Below are positions 48,326 to 57,718 of a stretch of DNA of 64,000 nucleotides, one piece after another. The notes beneath the pieces are model-generated. The model did no database searches. It was not told where the DNA came from and saw nothing but the letters and a program-made list of their open reading frames with translations. The stretch covers positions 1-64,000 of the forward strand of contig RXJD01000101.1 of assembly GCA_003987775.1 (NCBI GenBank). The letters are read 5' to 3'. Numbering within the stretch: the stretch's first letter is position 1; every line of letters starts with the position of its first letter. The stretch is from Mycobacterium sp. (GTDB lineage Bacteria > Actinomycetota > Actinomycetes > Mycobacteriales > Mycobacteriaceae). The position numbers and the translations under genes were made by a program.

Positions 48326-49018
48326 ATGCGAAGATTGCTGCCCGTGACGGGAAATTGGGGCTCGCTGCTTGCCACGCTCATTCCGCTGGCTCTGGTTATC
48401 GCGGTTTCGCCGTTGACGATCATCCCGGCGGTGCTGGTGCTGCACGCGCCGCGACCGCGGCCGACCGGTCTGGCGTTTCTGGGCGGCTGGGTGCTTGGGA
48501 TGTCGGTCCTGACCGGGATTTTCGTGACGGCTTCGGGCGCCATCGGTGATGCGCACAAGTCGCCGCCGGCGTGGGCGTCGTGGTTGCGCGTGGTGCTGGG
48601 CTCGGTACTGATCCTGTTCGGCATCTACCGGTGGTTCACCCGGCACCGCGAGTCCGAAGCGCCGCGGTGGATGCGGGCGTTCGACACCATCACCCCGAAG
48701 CGCGCCGCGGTTACAGCCTTCGTACTCACCGTGTTGCGGCTGGAAGTGTCGCTGCTCTGCGTGGCGGCCGGGTTGGCTATCGGCACAAATGGGCTCGGCC
48801 CAGTGGGCCGATGGGTGGCCGGGGCGGTGTTCGTCGCAATCTCGACGTCGACGGTCGCCATCCCGATCCTGGCCTATGCCGGTGCCGGCGACCGGCTGGA
48901 TCAACCGCTGGAGCGGCTCAAAGCATGGATGGAGACCAACCACGCGGCAATGCTGGCCGCAGTCCTGGTGCTCATTGGTGCGATGGTCGTCTACAACGGG
49001 GTCAGCGCCCTGAAGTGA
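48326..49018 (+). CDS. GAP/Sap-like integral membrane protein (Rv3481c type)
   Basis: A 230-residue protein with six predicted helices and no large soluble domain. The layout (ALVIAVSPLTIIPAVLVLHA at the start, a basic loop RWFTRHRESEAPRWM in the middle) matches the mycobacterial GAP family. That family has been linked to glycopeptidolipid and other lipid export, and is related to LysE-like exporters. It matches Rv3481c in size. The ATG is used; a GTG six codons downstream is an alternative. Its last 17 bp overlap the end of the convergent patatin-like gene. Confidence 0.75.
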   Translation: MRRLLPVTGNWGSLLATLIPLALVIAVSPLTIIPAVLVLHAPRPRPTGLAFLGGWVLGMSVLTGIFVTASGAIGDAHKSPPAWASWLRVVLGSVLILFGIYRWFTRHRESEAPRWMRAFDTITPKRAAVTAFVLTVLRLEVSLLCVAAGLAIGTNGLGPVGRWVAGAVFVAISTSTVAIPILAYAGAGDRLDQPLERLKAWMETNHAAMLAAVLVLIGAMVVYNGVSALK

Positions 49019-52000
49019 CGTCGCCCCGGTGCGGCTTACGCACTCGGGGTGGGCGCCGCTGATCTGGTCGCCGCCGTGCCGGCGTTGACGACGGTCTGGC
49101 GACGGCCACCAGGGTGACGGCCAACGCGATCGCCGCCACCACGGCTAGCGGGTGCCACCACTGCGCGCCCAGCCAGTAGACGTGGGCACCGACCCAGCCC
49201 GGATGTTTCACGTCGCCGAAAAGCCAGCGGCGCACCACCGGGGTGGCCAGCGAAAGCACCGCGCCCACAAGCGTTGTCGACAGCAGCGCGAACAGCAGCC
49301 GGCCGGAGAACTGCCAGGTTGCCAGGACCACGAGGTAGCCGCCGATCCCCGCCGCGACGAGACCCAGGGCGCCGAACGTGTCGGCCGACGCGACCGCGGC
49401 CGCGACACCGAGCACGAGCAGCGCTGTGCCGGAGAGCAAAGTCCACCTGGCCACGCCCCGGGTCAGTGACACCACCCGGTATGCACCGAGCGCCACCGTC
49501 TTCAGGGTGGCCAGCGGCGGCTTGACCACACCCGGTAGTTGCCGGATCGAGCCTGCCGCGCCGGATGTGGTCGCGGCCGCCTTCGACAGCGTGTGTGCCA
49601 TCAGCGGCGAATTCCGGTCGCTGGCGAAGGTTTCGGCCGCCACCGGATCTTCATTCAGCAGAGCGTATTTCGCCGGCCCGCTGTGGGCCGCAAGCACCTT
49701 CTTCGCCCAGGTTCGTGAGGTGGCCGGACTCCAGTCGGGCCGCTCACCCGGTTCGGTATCGATCACCGTGGCGGCCAGGTCATCGAGTTCCTCGTCGAGG
49801 ACTCGTTGCTGCCACGCCTGCGCCAACCACAGCGACGTGCGGGGCAGGCTGGGCGGGACGGCCGCTGACGCGTCGTCGAGGAAGGACAGTTCGGCGAGCA
49901 CCATGTCCTCGGTCAGCCGCTCCGATTGCTCACCGACCGTCGGCAGACGATAGCCGGATTTCGGAAAGTCCGGTGCGCCAAGCTCTTTGAGGCGATCGAG
50001 GAACCATTGCGCGCCGCTGTCGGTGTTTCCGGCGCGGCCTGATGGCGCCGCGCGGTGATCCACCATCCACCGCACCCGCCGCGGGTCCAGCAGCGCATGA
50101 ACCAGCCAGCCGGCACCGTCGAGCCGGCCCCACATCCAGTCGTTGGCCCGCCACGACCGCTTGTAGAACGCACCGAAATGGTGGAACTGCATCCCGGTGA
50201 GTTTCTGTTGCGCGGTCTGCCAGTCCGGCGCGAGCAGGTTGCGCGAGTCGGCGCTCACCTGCACGAGCTCAACGGACTGCTCGATGTCGGCCTCGGCCGG
50301 CAGCATCGCGCGCTGTGTCGCGGCGAGGTCGAACAGCGCCAGCGCCATGGTCTCCGCGTCGGTCGCCTGATCCAGATACCCCAGATAGGTGCGCAGCGGG
50401 CCGGCTGCGTCTGCGGTGACCGAACCGTTGGACGCCAAACTGGTCAGCATGCCGAAGCTGTCGAACAGCACCCGGCCGAGGTTGCTCCAGCCGACCGGCG
50501 GCACCGTGATCTGCTGCAGATAATCCGCGGCGATCAAAGCGGCCGCGTTCGTCAAAGACCCTTGCCGGACAGTGGCGTTGGTGCATACCGAGTGCACCAC
50601 CGTACCTAGGTCCACCGGCGCCGGGGGCGGCCACGCCGCGTGGATTCCCCGGGTGAGATCGGCCAGTGCCGCGACGTCGGTGTCGGATCGCGCCACCTCA
50701 TATGCGGCGAGCACGACGGCCAGCGCGCAACTCTTCGCCAGGTCGTAGGCGGGTTGGCCATAGCGGGCCAGGTCGGCAGGTCCGTGCGGCAGCATCTGTT
50801 CGGGCGGCAGAGCCCAGCGACTCATGATCGCCCCGCTGATCCGGTGCCGACAGGCCCGGTCCGAGTCGCCGCCGACGGCCAGTTCGGGTTCCCAGTTCGG
50901 TGGAATGCTTTCGGCGAGCCGGCTCGGCGCGGCCTGATGGCGCCGCTCCTCCTCGGAACGCTCCGCGTTCCGCATCGTCGCCGGCGCGGCCTGATGGCGC
51001 CGCTCCTCCTCGGAACGCTCCGCGTTCCGCATCGTCGCCGGCGCGGGAGGCCATGTACCGAGCTGGCGCAGCAGCGCATCCGTCAGCATCTGCGCGAGCC
51101 GCGTGGCTTCCCGGGTCGCATAGTCGTTGAGCAGGGCAGCGGTGAGCAGTCGCGAGGGGTGTGGCATCGCCGCGGCGAGTTCCGCGAGCCGCAGCTTGGT
51201 GTCCGTGCGCGCCTCCATCCGGTCCTGGTGCGCCCGGATGGCGCGCAGGTCGGCCGCGATCGATTGGGTGGTGATCGCCGCCAGGTCCTTGAGCAGCCCG
51301 TCGATCAGGCCGAGCGGTCTGTCGACGTCATCCGGCGCCGGCTCGGCCACCAGATCCGGCGCCGGGCCGGCCGAGGGCACGACGAACAGCAGCACCCGGC
51401 GCACCGGCCGCCGGGCCGGTCGGTCGAAAATCCGCTTGAGCAGCACGTCGATCGGCCGGTTATCGAGCAGGCCGCCGTCGGCCGCCCAGTGCGGTCGGGT
51501 GATGTTGCTGAACGCCGCCATCGGCGGTCGCGCCGGCACCTTTCCTTTGGCCGGCGTGCCCTTGTTGAAAGGCAGAAATGACGGTTCGAACGCGATGGGG
51601 AAGGACGCGGAACTGCGCGCGGCCAGCGCCAACGCCCCAACGGTGTCGGGGCGGACGAGGTCGGTCTCGGTGAAGGTGAACAGGCCGCGCCGGTCGACGT
51701 CCTGGACAAGGGTGCCGAACGAGTCGGTGAAGCGGCTGGCCTCGCCGGTCAGCAGCGTGGTCGTGACATACAGGGTGGTGGACGGGGTGCGTGCGCCGCC
51801 GGGGAACTCGGCCGGCGGAAATGGTCCGGGCGCCAGCTTAGGGATCTGCTTGGCCAGGGCGGCGAACATTCGCTCGTCGCCGTAGAGCAGCGACGGAGTG
51901 TATTTGTCGCGCGGATCGCGCAGCAGATCGGTCAGGGCGCCGAGATCGAGCCAGAGCTCCCGCAACCCGCCCAGGTCCGACCCCGACACCCGGGAGGATG

Positions 52001-52304
52001 CCAGCAGCGCCGCGTTGATGCCGCCCGCGCTCGTGCCGGACAAGACGTCGACGTCGACGATCACGTCGAGCAGATCGATGAGACTCGCGTAGAGCCGCAG
52101 CGATGCGGTCGACTCCTTGCTGAGGCGGTTGTCGGCGGGAAACGGACCGCCCTCGCGGCGCCACTGCGACGCCTGCGCGAGCAGGTTGATCTCGCGGGTG
52201 ACTCCGGCCATCCAGATCGCCAGGCTCACCCCGCCCGTCATCGTGGTGGCAAGCCGCAGTTCCTGCGTCAGTTCGGTCACCGGTGACGGTGTCTCGAATG
52301 TCAT
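49002..52304 (-). CDS. Patatin-like phospholipase with C-terminal membrane region (Rv3479 type)
   Basis: An 1100-residue protein. An oxyanion-type TGGVSLAIWMAGV is at residues 23-35. The nucleophile elbow GTSAGG has Ser92, and the dyad Asp276 lies in ADGGLLDNRP, so both patatin catalytic residues are present. The central part is a large alpha-helical DUF3376-like region. About four membrane helices occupy residues 960-1075. M. tuberculosis Rv3479 is similar but I recall about 1021 residues. Part of the extra length is an exact 19-residue tandem duplication (see the repeat entry). A lipase or phospholipase acting at the inner membrane is expected; its substrate is unknown. It diverges from the kinase gene with 195 bp between starts. 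Confidence 0.87.
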   Translation of the reverse strand: MTFETPSPVTELTQELRLATTMTGGVSLAIWMAGVTREINLLAQASQWRREGGPFPADNRLSKESTASLRLYASLIDLLDVIVDVDVLSGTSAGGINAALLASSRVSGSDLGGLRELWLDLGALTDLLRDPRDKYTPSLLYGDERMFAALAKQIPKLAPGPFPPAEFPGGARTPSTTLYVTTTLLTGEASRFTDSFGTLVQDVDRRGLFTFTETDLVRPDTVGALALAARSSASFPIAFEPSFLPFNKGTPAKGKVPARPPMAAFSNITRPHWAADGGLLDNRPIDVLLKRIFDRPARRPVRRVLLFVVPSAGPAPDLVAEPAPDDVDRPLGLIDGLLKDLAAITTQSIAADLRAIRAHQDRMEARTDTKLRLAELAAAMPHPSRLLTAALLNDYATREATRLAQMLTDALLRQLGTWPPAPATMRNAERSEEERRHQAAPATMRNAERSEEERRHQAAPSRLAESIPPNWEPELAVGGDSDRACRHRISGAIMSRWALPPEQMLPHGPADLARYGQPAYDLAKSCALAVVLAAYEVARSDTDVAALADLTRGIHAAWPPPAPVDLGTVVHSVCTNATVRQGSLTNAAALIAADYLQQITVPPVGWSNLGRVLFDSFGMLTSLASNGSVTADAAGPLRTYLGYLDQATDAETMALALFDLAATQRAMLPAEADIEQSVELVQVSADSRNLLAPDWQTAQQKLTGMQFHHFGAFYKRSWRANDWMWGRLDGAGWLVHALLDPRRVRWMVDHRAAPSGRAGNTDSGAQWFLDRLKELGAPDFPKSGYRLPTVGEQSERLTEDMVLAELSFLDDASAAVPPSLPRTSLWLAQAWQQRVLDEELDDLAATVIDTEPGERPDWSPATSRTWAKKVLAAHSGPAKYALLNEDPVAAETFASDRNSPLMAHTLSKAAATTSGAAGSIRQLPGVVKPPLATLKTVALGAYRVVSLTRGVARWTLLSGTALLVLGVAAAVASADTFGALGLVAAGIGGYLVVLATWQFSGRLLFALLSTTLVGAVLSLATPVVRRWLFGDVKHPGWVGAHVYWLGAQWWHPLAVVAAIALAVTLVAVARPSSTPARRRPDQRRPPRVRKPHRGDVTSGR
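50926..51046. repeat. Exact 57-bp tandem repeat inside the patatin-like gene
   Basis: Two identical 57-bp units begin at 50926 and 50983, with the first bases of a third at 51040. The coding frame reads PATMRNAERSEEERRHQAA twice. Each unit contains the inverted repeat CGGAACG-CTCCG-CGTTCCG. This Arg/Glu-rich, hairpin-containing segment resembles dispersed intergenic repeats seen across mycobacterial genomes more than it does the flanking protein. It is in frame and adds 19 residues per copy. Confidence 0.85.
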
Positions 52305-52499
52305 GTGCGCACCCCCTGGACGTACTTCGGGAGTTCCCGGCTCTCCGTTTCAGTCTGCGCCTCTCCGGAGGTGCCGCGCCTCGCTATCCCGGCCTCGAAG
52401 GTTTCGTGATTAGCTAGGCGATACGGCCGTGCATCCCCGCTGGTGCGGCTTTAATGTTTTTGCTGAGTATTCACCGAGACTTTCGCTGAGGGGGGCGGA

Positions 52500-54719
52500 G
52501 TGCAAGGTACGACATTCGGCCGCTACCAGTTCATCGAATTGCTGGGCCGCGGCGGTATGGGCGAAGTGTGGCGTGCCTACGACACCGAGACCCAGCGTGT
52601 CGTTGCGGTAAAAGTGCTGCCCGCCAACCTTGCCAACGACCCGACCTTCGAGCAGCGGTTCCGCCGCGAAGCGCTGGCGGCCGCCGGGCTCAACGATCCG
52701 CACGTGGTGCCGATTCACCATTTCGGCGAGATCGAAGGCCGCCTGTATGTCGACATGCGCCTGGTCGTCGGCCGGGATCTGCAGGCCATCATCGCCGAGG
52801 GTCCGCTGGAACCCGAACGCGCGGTCAACATCATCGAGCAGATCGCCTCGGCGCTGCGCGCCGCCCACCGCATCGGCTTGGTGCATCGCGACGTCAAGCC
52901 GTCCAACATTCTGGTAACCGAAGACGACTTCGCCTACCTGATCGACTTCGGCATCGCCCGCGCCGAGGGGGATTCGCACATGACCGGCACCGGCAACGTC
53001 ATCGGCACCTGGGCCTACATGGCGCCGGAACGGGTGACCACCGGCCAGACCGACCCCAGCGGCGACACCTACGCGCTGGGGTGTGTGCTCCATGAATGTC
53101 TGACCGGCAGCCAGCCGTTCCCGGGTGGCAGTCTCGAGCAGCAAATCGGCGGGCACCTCAGCCTGCCGCCGCCCCGGCCGTCCACCATCCGGCGCGGCAT
53201 ACCTGAAGAACTCGACAACGTCATCGCCACCGCGATGGCCAAGACTCCCCAACAGCGCTATGCGACGGTGACCGACATGGCCGCGGCCGCAAGGGAAGCC
53301 GTCACCGGCACCCGCCCGATTCCGCTGCGCCGGCCCGAACCGGTTCAGCAGCGAACCCAGCAGGCGCCGCCGCACAAGCAGCCGCCGCCCGGGCCGCCCC
53401 CACCGAGGCAGTACCCACCCCGGCGCGGTGGCCAAGGGTATGCCGAGCCGCCCCAGCGGCGACCACCCCCAGAGCCGCCGCAGCGCCGCCCCGCTCCCGA
53501 GCTCATTCCATACCGTCCGCCCTCGGACCCCAAGCTGTACCGGCCGCCCGTCGAGCCCGGTCCGCAACGGCCGCCCACCGACCCCACCCAGCGTCGCCCC
53601 AACCTGGACCCCAACCAGCCCCGGCACGGCAACGAGGAGCCGACCCAGTTCCGGGTGAGCAGCGAGCCGCAGCTACCGGCCGCCAGGTTGTCGTCGGCCG
53701 GCGAAGCCCCGCCCGCCACGTCCGGCAAGCCGGCGAAGAATCGCCGGATCCCGCTGATCATCGCGGGCGCCGGCGCCCTACTTGTGGTGATCGCGGTGGT
53801 CGCCGGCATCGCGCTCAGCGGCGGCGGTAAGAGCGGAGACGAACAGCCCGGCGGACATTCGGGTACGGCGGAGCCGTCCGCGGCGCCCGGCAACGGCGGT
53901 CCGTTCACCGGTACGTACACGGCCGATTTCGGCCCGAAGCTGTCCCTGGCGGGCAAAGAGGTGCCCAATTCCGAACCGCCGGCCAAGGAGACCTGGGTGC
54001 TGCGGTCGGCCTGCACCGGCAACAACAACAGCGGATGCGTCGCGACCGCGCAGCGCACCGACGGGCCCTACAACCACATCCCGAAGCTGGTGTTCGACGA
54101 CGTGCGCGGACGCTGGATAGCCGTGGCGCTCGAGGGCGGCAACTGCAACGACAAGCCGATCGAGAAGTGGAATTACGTCTGGCTGCAGCCTCATGCCGAC
54201 GGCACCATGGTCGGCGAATGGATCACCGATTCACTGGACTGCTACAGCAAGCGCTCGGTGACCTTCACCCGAGTCGGAGACGCCGATCTGGACAGCCTGC
54301 CCAACCCTGCCGATCAGGCCGCCCGCCAGATCTCGCCGGCCGAGGCGCTGCACGGTTTCTACCACTTGTTGACCACATACACCGGCCCCGGTGCGCCGAA
54401 GCCCCAGGAAGCCGACTACAACGTCGACACCATCTGTCTGCGCACCGGCGACCGCTGCCTGAGCCGGTTCGTCCGCAACGGCAGCAGCGGCACCCAACTG
54501 TTGTTGTTCGCCAACAATGTGTGGACCAGGGACGACGAGTACGACGCTTCCTGTCCGGCCGGCGGGACGTCGCACGTCAAAATCAAAGGCACCTTCCCGC
54601 TTCCGGAGCCGGAGCAGGACCCGATCATGGTGCTCACCGGCAGCGGCACCAAAGACGAGTCTGGTAGCGCCTGTAAAGGCGGGCCCTACGACATGAAGTT
54701 CAACCGCACCGGGGGCTGA
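52500..54719 (+). CDS. Receptor-type Ser/Thr protein kinase
   Basis: A 739-residue transmembrane kinase. The kinase domain (about residues 9-265) has the glycine loop LGRGGMGEVW at 15-24, Lys38 in AVKVL, catalytic HRDVKPSN at 129-136 (Asp131), DFG at 149-151 and APE as MAPERV, so it should be active. A Pro/Arg-rich juxtamembrane segment follows to about residue 410. One transmembrane helix (LIIAGAGALLVVIAVVAGIA) and an extracellular domain of about 270 residues with paired cysteines complete it. That sensor domain recurs in the kinase cut by the right window edge. The GTG start follows a GAGGGGGGCGGA Shine-Dalgarno region. It resembles the PknH/PknE/PknF group in layout, but the sensor differs. 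Confidence 0.92.
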   Translation: MQGTTFGRYQFIELLGRGGMGEVWRAYDTETQRVVAVKVLPANLANDPTFEQRFRREALAAAGLNDPHVVPIHHFGEIEGRLYVDMRLVVGRDLQAIIAEGPLEPERAVNIIEQIASALRAAHRIGLVHRDVKPSNILVTEDDFAYLIDFGIARAEGDSHMTGTGNVIGTWAYMAPERVTTGQTDPSGDTYALGCVLHECLTGSQPFPGGSLEQQIGGHLSLPPPRPSTIRRGIPEELDNVIATAMAKTPQQRYATVTDMAAAAREAVTGTRPIPLRRPEPVQQRTQQAPPHKQPPPGPPPPRQYPPRRGGQGYAEPPQRRPPPEPPQRRPAPELIPYRPPSDPKLYRPPVEPGPQRPPTDPTQRRPNLDPNQPRHGNEEPTQFRVSSEPQLPAARLSSAGEAPPATSGKPAKNRRIPLIIAGAGALLVVIAVVAGIALSGGGKSGDEQPGGHSGTAEPSAAPGNGGPFTGTYTADFGPKLSLAGKEVPNSEPPAKETWVLRSACTGNNNSGCVATAQRTDGPYNHIPKLVFDDVRGRWIAVALEGGNCNDKPIEKWNYVWLQPHADGTMVGEWITDSLDCYSKRSVTFTRVGDADLDSLPNPADQAARQISPAEALHGFYHLLTTYTGPGAPKPQEADYNVDTICLRTGDRCLSRFVRNGSSGTQLLLFANNVWTRDDEYDASCPAGGTSHVKIKGTFPLPEPEQDPIMVLTGSGTKDESGSACKGGPYDMKFNRTGG

Positions 54720-54760
54720 ACCGGTGCGTGCGTCTCCGGTGCAACCTTGCGTGGAGTCCG

Positions 54761-55165
54761 TCAGGACACCAGGCCGGCCCGGACCAGGCTGTTGATTCCG
54801 TCGGCGCAGCCCCGCAGGAAGTCGGGACCGTTGAGTTCCGTCGAGTCACCGACGGATTGGGCTTCCCTCGCGCACACGGCCGGGATGCGGCTGGAGAAGT
54901 CGAGGTCTTCGAGCGCAAGTCCCTCGGCGCGCGCCCGGCGGGCCAGGATGTCGAGGTCGTTGAACGTCTTGGTGTAGCCCAGTTGGTACGACGGGCGCGT
55001 GTTGCCGGCGCCCTCCGCGCGGACGCCTCCGGCTGGATCGGCATACGCGGTGTTGGTCGCCATGACGGCAGCTGCCAACGGGAGGATCGACAGCATCACG
55101 AGCCGCCGGCCAGTGGAACGCCTTGATGACGGCTGGGGGCGGGTGTCGCCGGAACGTGTGTTCAT
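54761..55165 (-). CDS. Secreted DUF732-like protein
   Basis: A 134-residue exported protein. A basic N-terminus with a Thr/Ser/Pro-rich run precedes the hydrophobic core LSILPLAAAVMATNTAYA. Signal peptidase I cleavage is likely after AYA (about residue 42). The mature part has SYQLGYTKTFNDLD, a pair of Cys (PAVCARE, RGCADGIN) and a helical layout typical of the mycobacterial DUF732 family. The ATG is preceded by GGGAGA. Its end faces the kinase gene with a 41-bp gap. The regulator gene divergent to it starts 197 bp away. No biochemical function is known for the family. Confidence 0.8.
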   Translation of the reverse strand: MNTRSGDTRPQPSSRRSTGRRLVMLSILPLAAAVMATNTAYADPAGGVRAEGAGNTRPSYQLGYTKTFNDLDILARRARAEGLALEDLDFSSRIPAVCAREAQSVGDSTELNGPDFLRGCADGINSLVRAGLVS

Positions 55166-55346
55166 GGTGTCTCCCGGTAGTGGGTAGCGATTCCATCAGC
55201 GATCTTCGGTGCCGTATCAGACCGCTGATCATCAGATTACAACAAGTAGTTCTAAAAATGGAACAGTAGACTCAAAATAGTTACTAGATTCTTGGAACCG
55301 GTCCACAAGGTTCGTCGGTGAGTCTTTTGACGCCTATCTGGCCACG

Positions 55347-55352
55347 TACTAG
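55347..55352 (+). promoter_or_regulatory. Putative -10 element of the DNA-binding protein gene
   Basis: TACTAG lies ten bases before the ATG at 55363, and TTGACG is found 14 bp further upstream (55327-55332). The spacing is a little short for a classic SigA promoter, and the transcript would be almost leaderless. Confidence 0.4.
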
Positions 55353-55362
55353 CGTTTGTGAG

Positions 55363-55815
55363 ATGCCAAGGACGAACAAGGCCGGGAGGGACCTGCGCCG
55401 CGTCCTGGAGTGGTTGCTGAACCGGGATGTTCCGGATACGGAGATCGGGGCGGCGCTCAACCTGGCGAAAGCCACTTACTCGCGGCGCAAGGAAGCTGCC
55501 GACTTTCCGAGCTACGCGGAGCTGATCGACGTGGGCGATGCGTTCGGCCTGTCCGCCCGGGTGTTACAGATCGCATTCGGCTGGCGCGGAGAGGACGAGT
55601 TGGTCCTGCTCGACACCGATGAGGTCCGGCAGTTCATGGATCAGGCCGGCGCGGCGCTGTTCGCCCACGAAAGAGTCCGTCGCTACATCCAGTCCCGCGC
55701 TGACGGCGGCGACTACCCCCTGGCCGACGCGGTTCTGAGAATGGCGTCGAACGAATCACCTGCCGGTCCGGATGCCGGCCGACACGGCGAGGCCGGGGAA
55801 AACGGGGCCGACTGA
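55363..55815 (+). CDS. Small helix-turn-helix DNA-binding protein
   Basis: A 150-residue protein starting MPRTNKAGRDLRR. Residues 5-60 read as a helix-turn-helix (LRRVLEWLLNRDVPDTEIG, then LNLAKATYSRRKEAADFPSY), a form shared with small mycobacterial regulators and some mycobacteriophage immunity repressors. The middle (LIDVGDAFGLSARVLQIAFG) is a second helical unit. The C-terminal 25 residues are charged and probably disordered. A longer start 15 codons upstream overlaps the promoter and is rejected. It diverges from the DUF732 gene, so autoregulation and control of that neighbour are plausible but unproven. Confidence 0.75.
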   Translation: MPRTNKAGRDLRRVLEWLLNRDVPDTEIGAALNLAKATYSRRKEAADFPSYAELIDVGDAFGLSARVLQIAFGWRGEDELVLLDTDEVRQFMDQAGAALFAHERVRRYIQSRADGGDYPLADAVLRMASNESPAGPDAGRHGEAGENGAD

Positions 55816-55997
55816 GCCTGGCAGGCCGGCGGCGCTGACGTCACGTCCGGCCCAGCGGGTTTGTTTCGAACCACGCGACCGGCGGGTAGGCCTAACGGCG
55901 ACAGGGCATGGTTGCGGACGTGCCGCACTCGCCGGCCTGCAGTGCCGCGGGTGCAACGTCTACGCCGCTAGAAAGACTTCAGGGACGGAGGCTGCGC

Positions 55998-56153
55998 ATG
56001 CGCGCTGAAGAGGGCGACGAAAGCGTCAAGGACTACGCCGCCAAAGGCGAGCAGACATTGAACCGCATCAACGAGTCGCGGGGATCGACGTCGAATCCGC
56101 TGACCCGTATCGGCCGGCGCCTGTTGAAGCTGGTGCCCGGCGCGCGTGGCTGA
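55998..56153 (+). CDS. Small basic hypothetical protein (51 aa)
   Basis: A short frame reading MRAEEGDESVKDYAAKGEQT and ending RRLLKLVPGARG. GGAGG lies at the proper distance ahead of the ATG. The first half is acidic and helical, and the second half is basic (LTRIGRRLLKLVPG). No membrane helix or signal peptide is seen. It stands alone between the DNA-binding protein and the alpha/beta hydrolase. Real expression is likely but not certain, and I recognise no family. Confidence 0.45.
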   Translation: MRAEEGDESVKDYAAKGEQTLNRINESRGSTSNPLTRIGRRLLKLVPGARG

Positions 56154-56213
56154 CGGGCTAACCGCACCCCGGTAGCGATACCGTCAGTCGGGCGGGTCAT
56201 AGGATCCCCACTG

Positions 56214-57086
56214 ATGGACACCGAACCCGAGCTGTTCGCCACCGAGGGCGTGGGCGGAGTCCGTATCGTCGCCGATCGCCAGGGCGATCCGGCGGCTCGT
56301 GCGGTGGTTTTCCTGCACGGTGGCGGCCAGACCCGTCGATCCTGGGGCCGGGCGGCCGCAGCCGTCGCGCGCCGCGGGTATCAAGCCGTCACCGTCGACC
56401 TGCGCGGACACGGCGAATCGGACTGGTCCTCCGAAGGCGACTATCGCGTTACCAGCTTCGCGCGCGACGTCGTCGAGGTGCTGCGCGGCTTGCCGCCCCG
56501 GCCCGTGCTGGTGGGTGCCTCGCTCGGCGGGTTCACCTCAATGCTGCTCGCCGGTGAGATCGCGCCGGAATTGGCCAGCGCGGTCGTCCTCGTCGACATC
56601 GTGCCGAATATGGAACAGTCCGGCGCCAACCGGATCCATGCCTTCATGTCCGACCGGGTGGAATCGGGGTTCGGGTCGCTCGAAGAGGTCGCTGACGCCA
56701 TCGCCGAGTACAACCCGCATCGGCCCCGCCCCACCGATCTGGAGGGGCTGACCACCAATCTGCGTCGCCGGGGCGACCGCTGGTATTGGCACTGGGATCC
56801 CCAATTCATCAGTGGCACAGCGGCTTTCCCACCGTTCGAGGTGACCGACGCCGACCGCATGCATACGGCCGTCGCGGCGATCCTGCGAAATGGGTTGCCC
56901 ATGTTGCTGATTCGGGGCCAGATGAGTGATCTGGTCAGCCAGGAACGCGCCGAGGAGTTTCTGGCGCGCTTCCCGCAGGTCGAGTTCGCCGACGTCCGCG
57001 GCGCCGGACATATGGTCGCCGGCGACCGCAACGACATCTTCGCCGGAGCGGTGCTCGACTTCCTCACCCGCCACATCGGAGACTGA
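56214..57086 (+). CDS. Alpha/beta hydrolase
   Basis: A 290-residue alpha/beta hydrolase. The oxyanion motif is FLHGGGQTRRSWG (about residues 33-45) and VDLRGHGESD is at 61-70. The nucleophile elbow GASLGG has Ser103, and the catalytic His266 lies in GAGHMV. The acid is likely an Asp in IRGQMSDLVS (about 237-246). It has a cap insert (about 130-210) of the epoxide-hydrolase/haloperoxidase type. No signal peptide is present, so it is cytoplasmic. Its neighbours give no substrate clue. The start ATG follows the upstream small gene by 60 bp. Confidence 0.88.
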   Translation: MDTEPELFATEGVGGVRIVADRQGDPAARAVVFLHGGGQTRRSWGRAAAAVARRGYQAVTVDLRGHGESDWSSEGDYRVTSFARDVVEVLRGLPPRPVLVGASLGGFTSMLLAGEIAPELASAVVLVDIVPNMEQSGANRIHAFMSDRVESGFGSLEEVADAIAEYNPHRPRPTDLEGLTTNLRRRGDRWYWHWDPQFISGTAAFPPFEVTDADRMHTAVAAILRNGLPMLLIRGQMSDLVSQERAEEFLARFPQVEFADVRGAGHMVAGDRNDIFAGAVLDFLTRHIGD

Positions 57087-57206
57087 CGACCCGCGCTCTT
57101 TGTGAACATCGAATGACGTTGTTTGCAAATCGTGACCTGCGGGTACCCCGCGGCCACGTGTCGTCGTGAAACGCGTCGGCGTCGTTGCACCAGTCGCGAG
57201 GAGACA

Positions 57207-57674
57207 ATGGTGAAACGAGAGATCTGGGCTGGTGTAGCCAGCGTGGCGATCGCGGCGGCGGTCTGCGCCGGATGTTCGAGCAACAAATCCGACACTCAGA
57301 CGGGTTCACCACCTGCCGGTCCGCCCGCCCCGAAGGTGGTCGTCGACGGTCAGACATTGAACGTGTCGGGCCCGGTGACCTGCACGACGGCCGGCGCCAA
57401 CATCAACATCGGCATCGGTGATGTCTCCAACGGCATCGGTGCCGTGGTCAGCACGGGCACCCCTCCCATCGTTCATTCGGTGGGCCTCGGCAACGTCAAC
57501 GGCATCACGATGGGCTTCTCCGACGCGGCACCGAATCAAGCCACCAACGCCGGAGCAGCGGTAGAGGGCAAGGCGTACGGAATCAAGGGCACCGCTTCCG
57601 GTGTCGACATGTCCGATCCGAAGAACCCCAAGCCGGTGTCCAAGACATTCGAGATGAGTGTGACCTGCCCGTAG
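57207..57674 (+). CDS. LpqH (19-kDa antigen) family lipoprotein
   Basis: A 155-residue lipoprotein like the 19-kDa antigen LpqH (159 residues). The signal peptide runs to Cys23, and CSSNKSDTQTG after it mirrors the start of mature LpqH. The -3 position of the lipobox is Cys20 (CAGC) where Leu is usual; lipidation is still likely. The mature domain has VVVDGQTLNVSGPVTC, GIGDVSNGIGAVV and the terminal EMSVTCP; the two Cys probably pair. The ATG follows GCGAGGAGACA. LpqH-type lipoproteins are surface TLR2 ligands. This may be a paralogue rather than LpqH itself, whose usual genomic context is different. Confidence 0.88.
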   Translation: MVKREIWAGVASVAIAAAVCAGCSSNKSDTQTGSPPAGPPAPKVVVDGQTLNVSGPVTCTTAGANINIGIGDVSNGIGAVVSTGTPPIVHSVGLGNVNGITMGFSDAAPNQATNAGAAVEGKAYGIKGTASGVDMSDPKNPKPVSKTFEMSVTCP

Positions 57675-57718
57675 TGCAGGTACGCGTCGCCGGAGAAGGA
57701 CCGAGAAGGGACCTTGCC

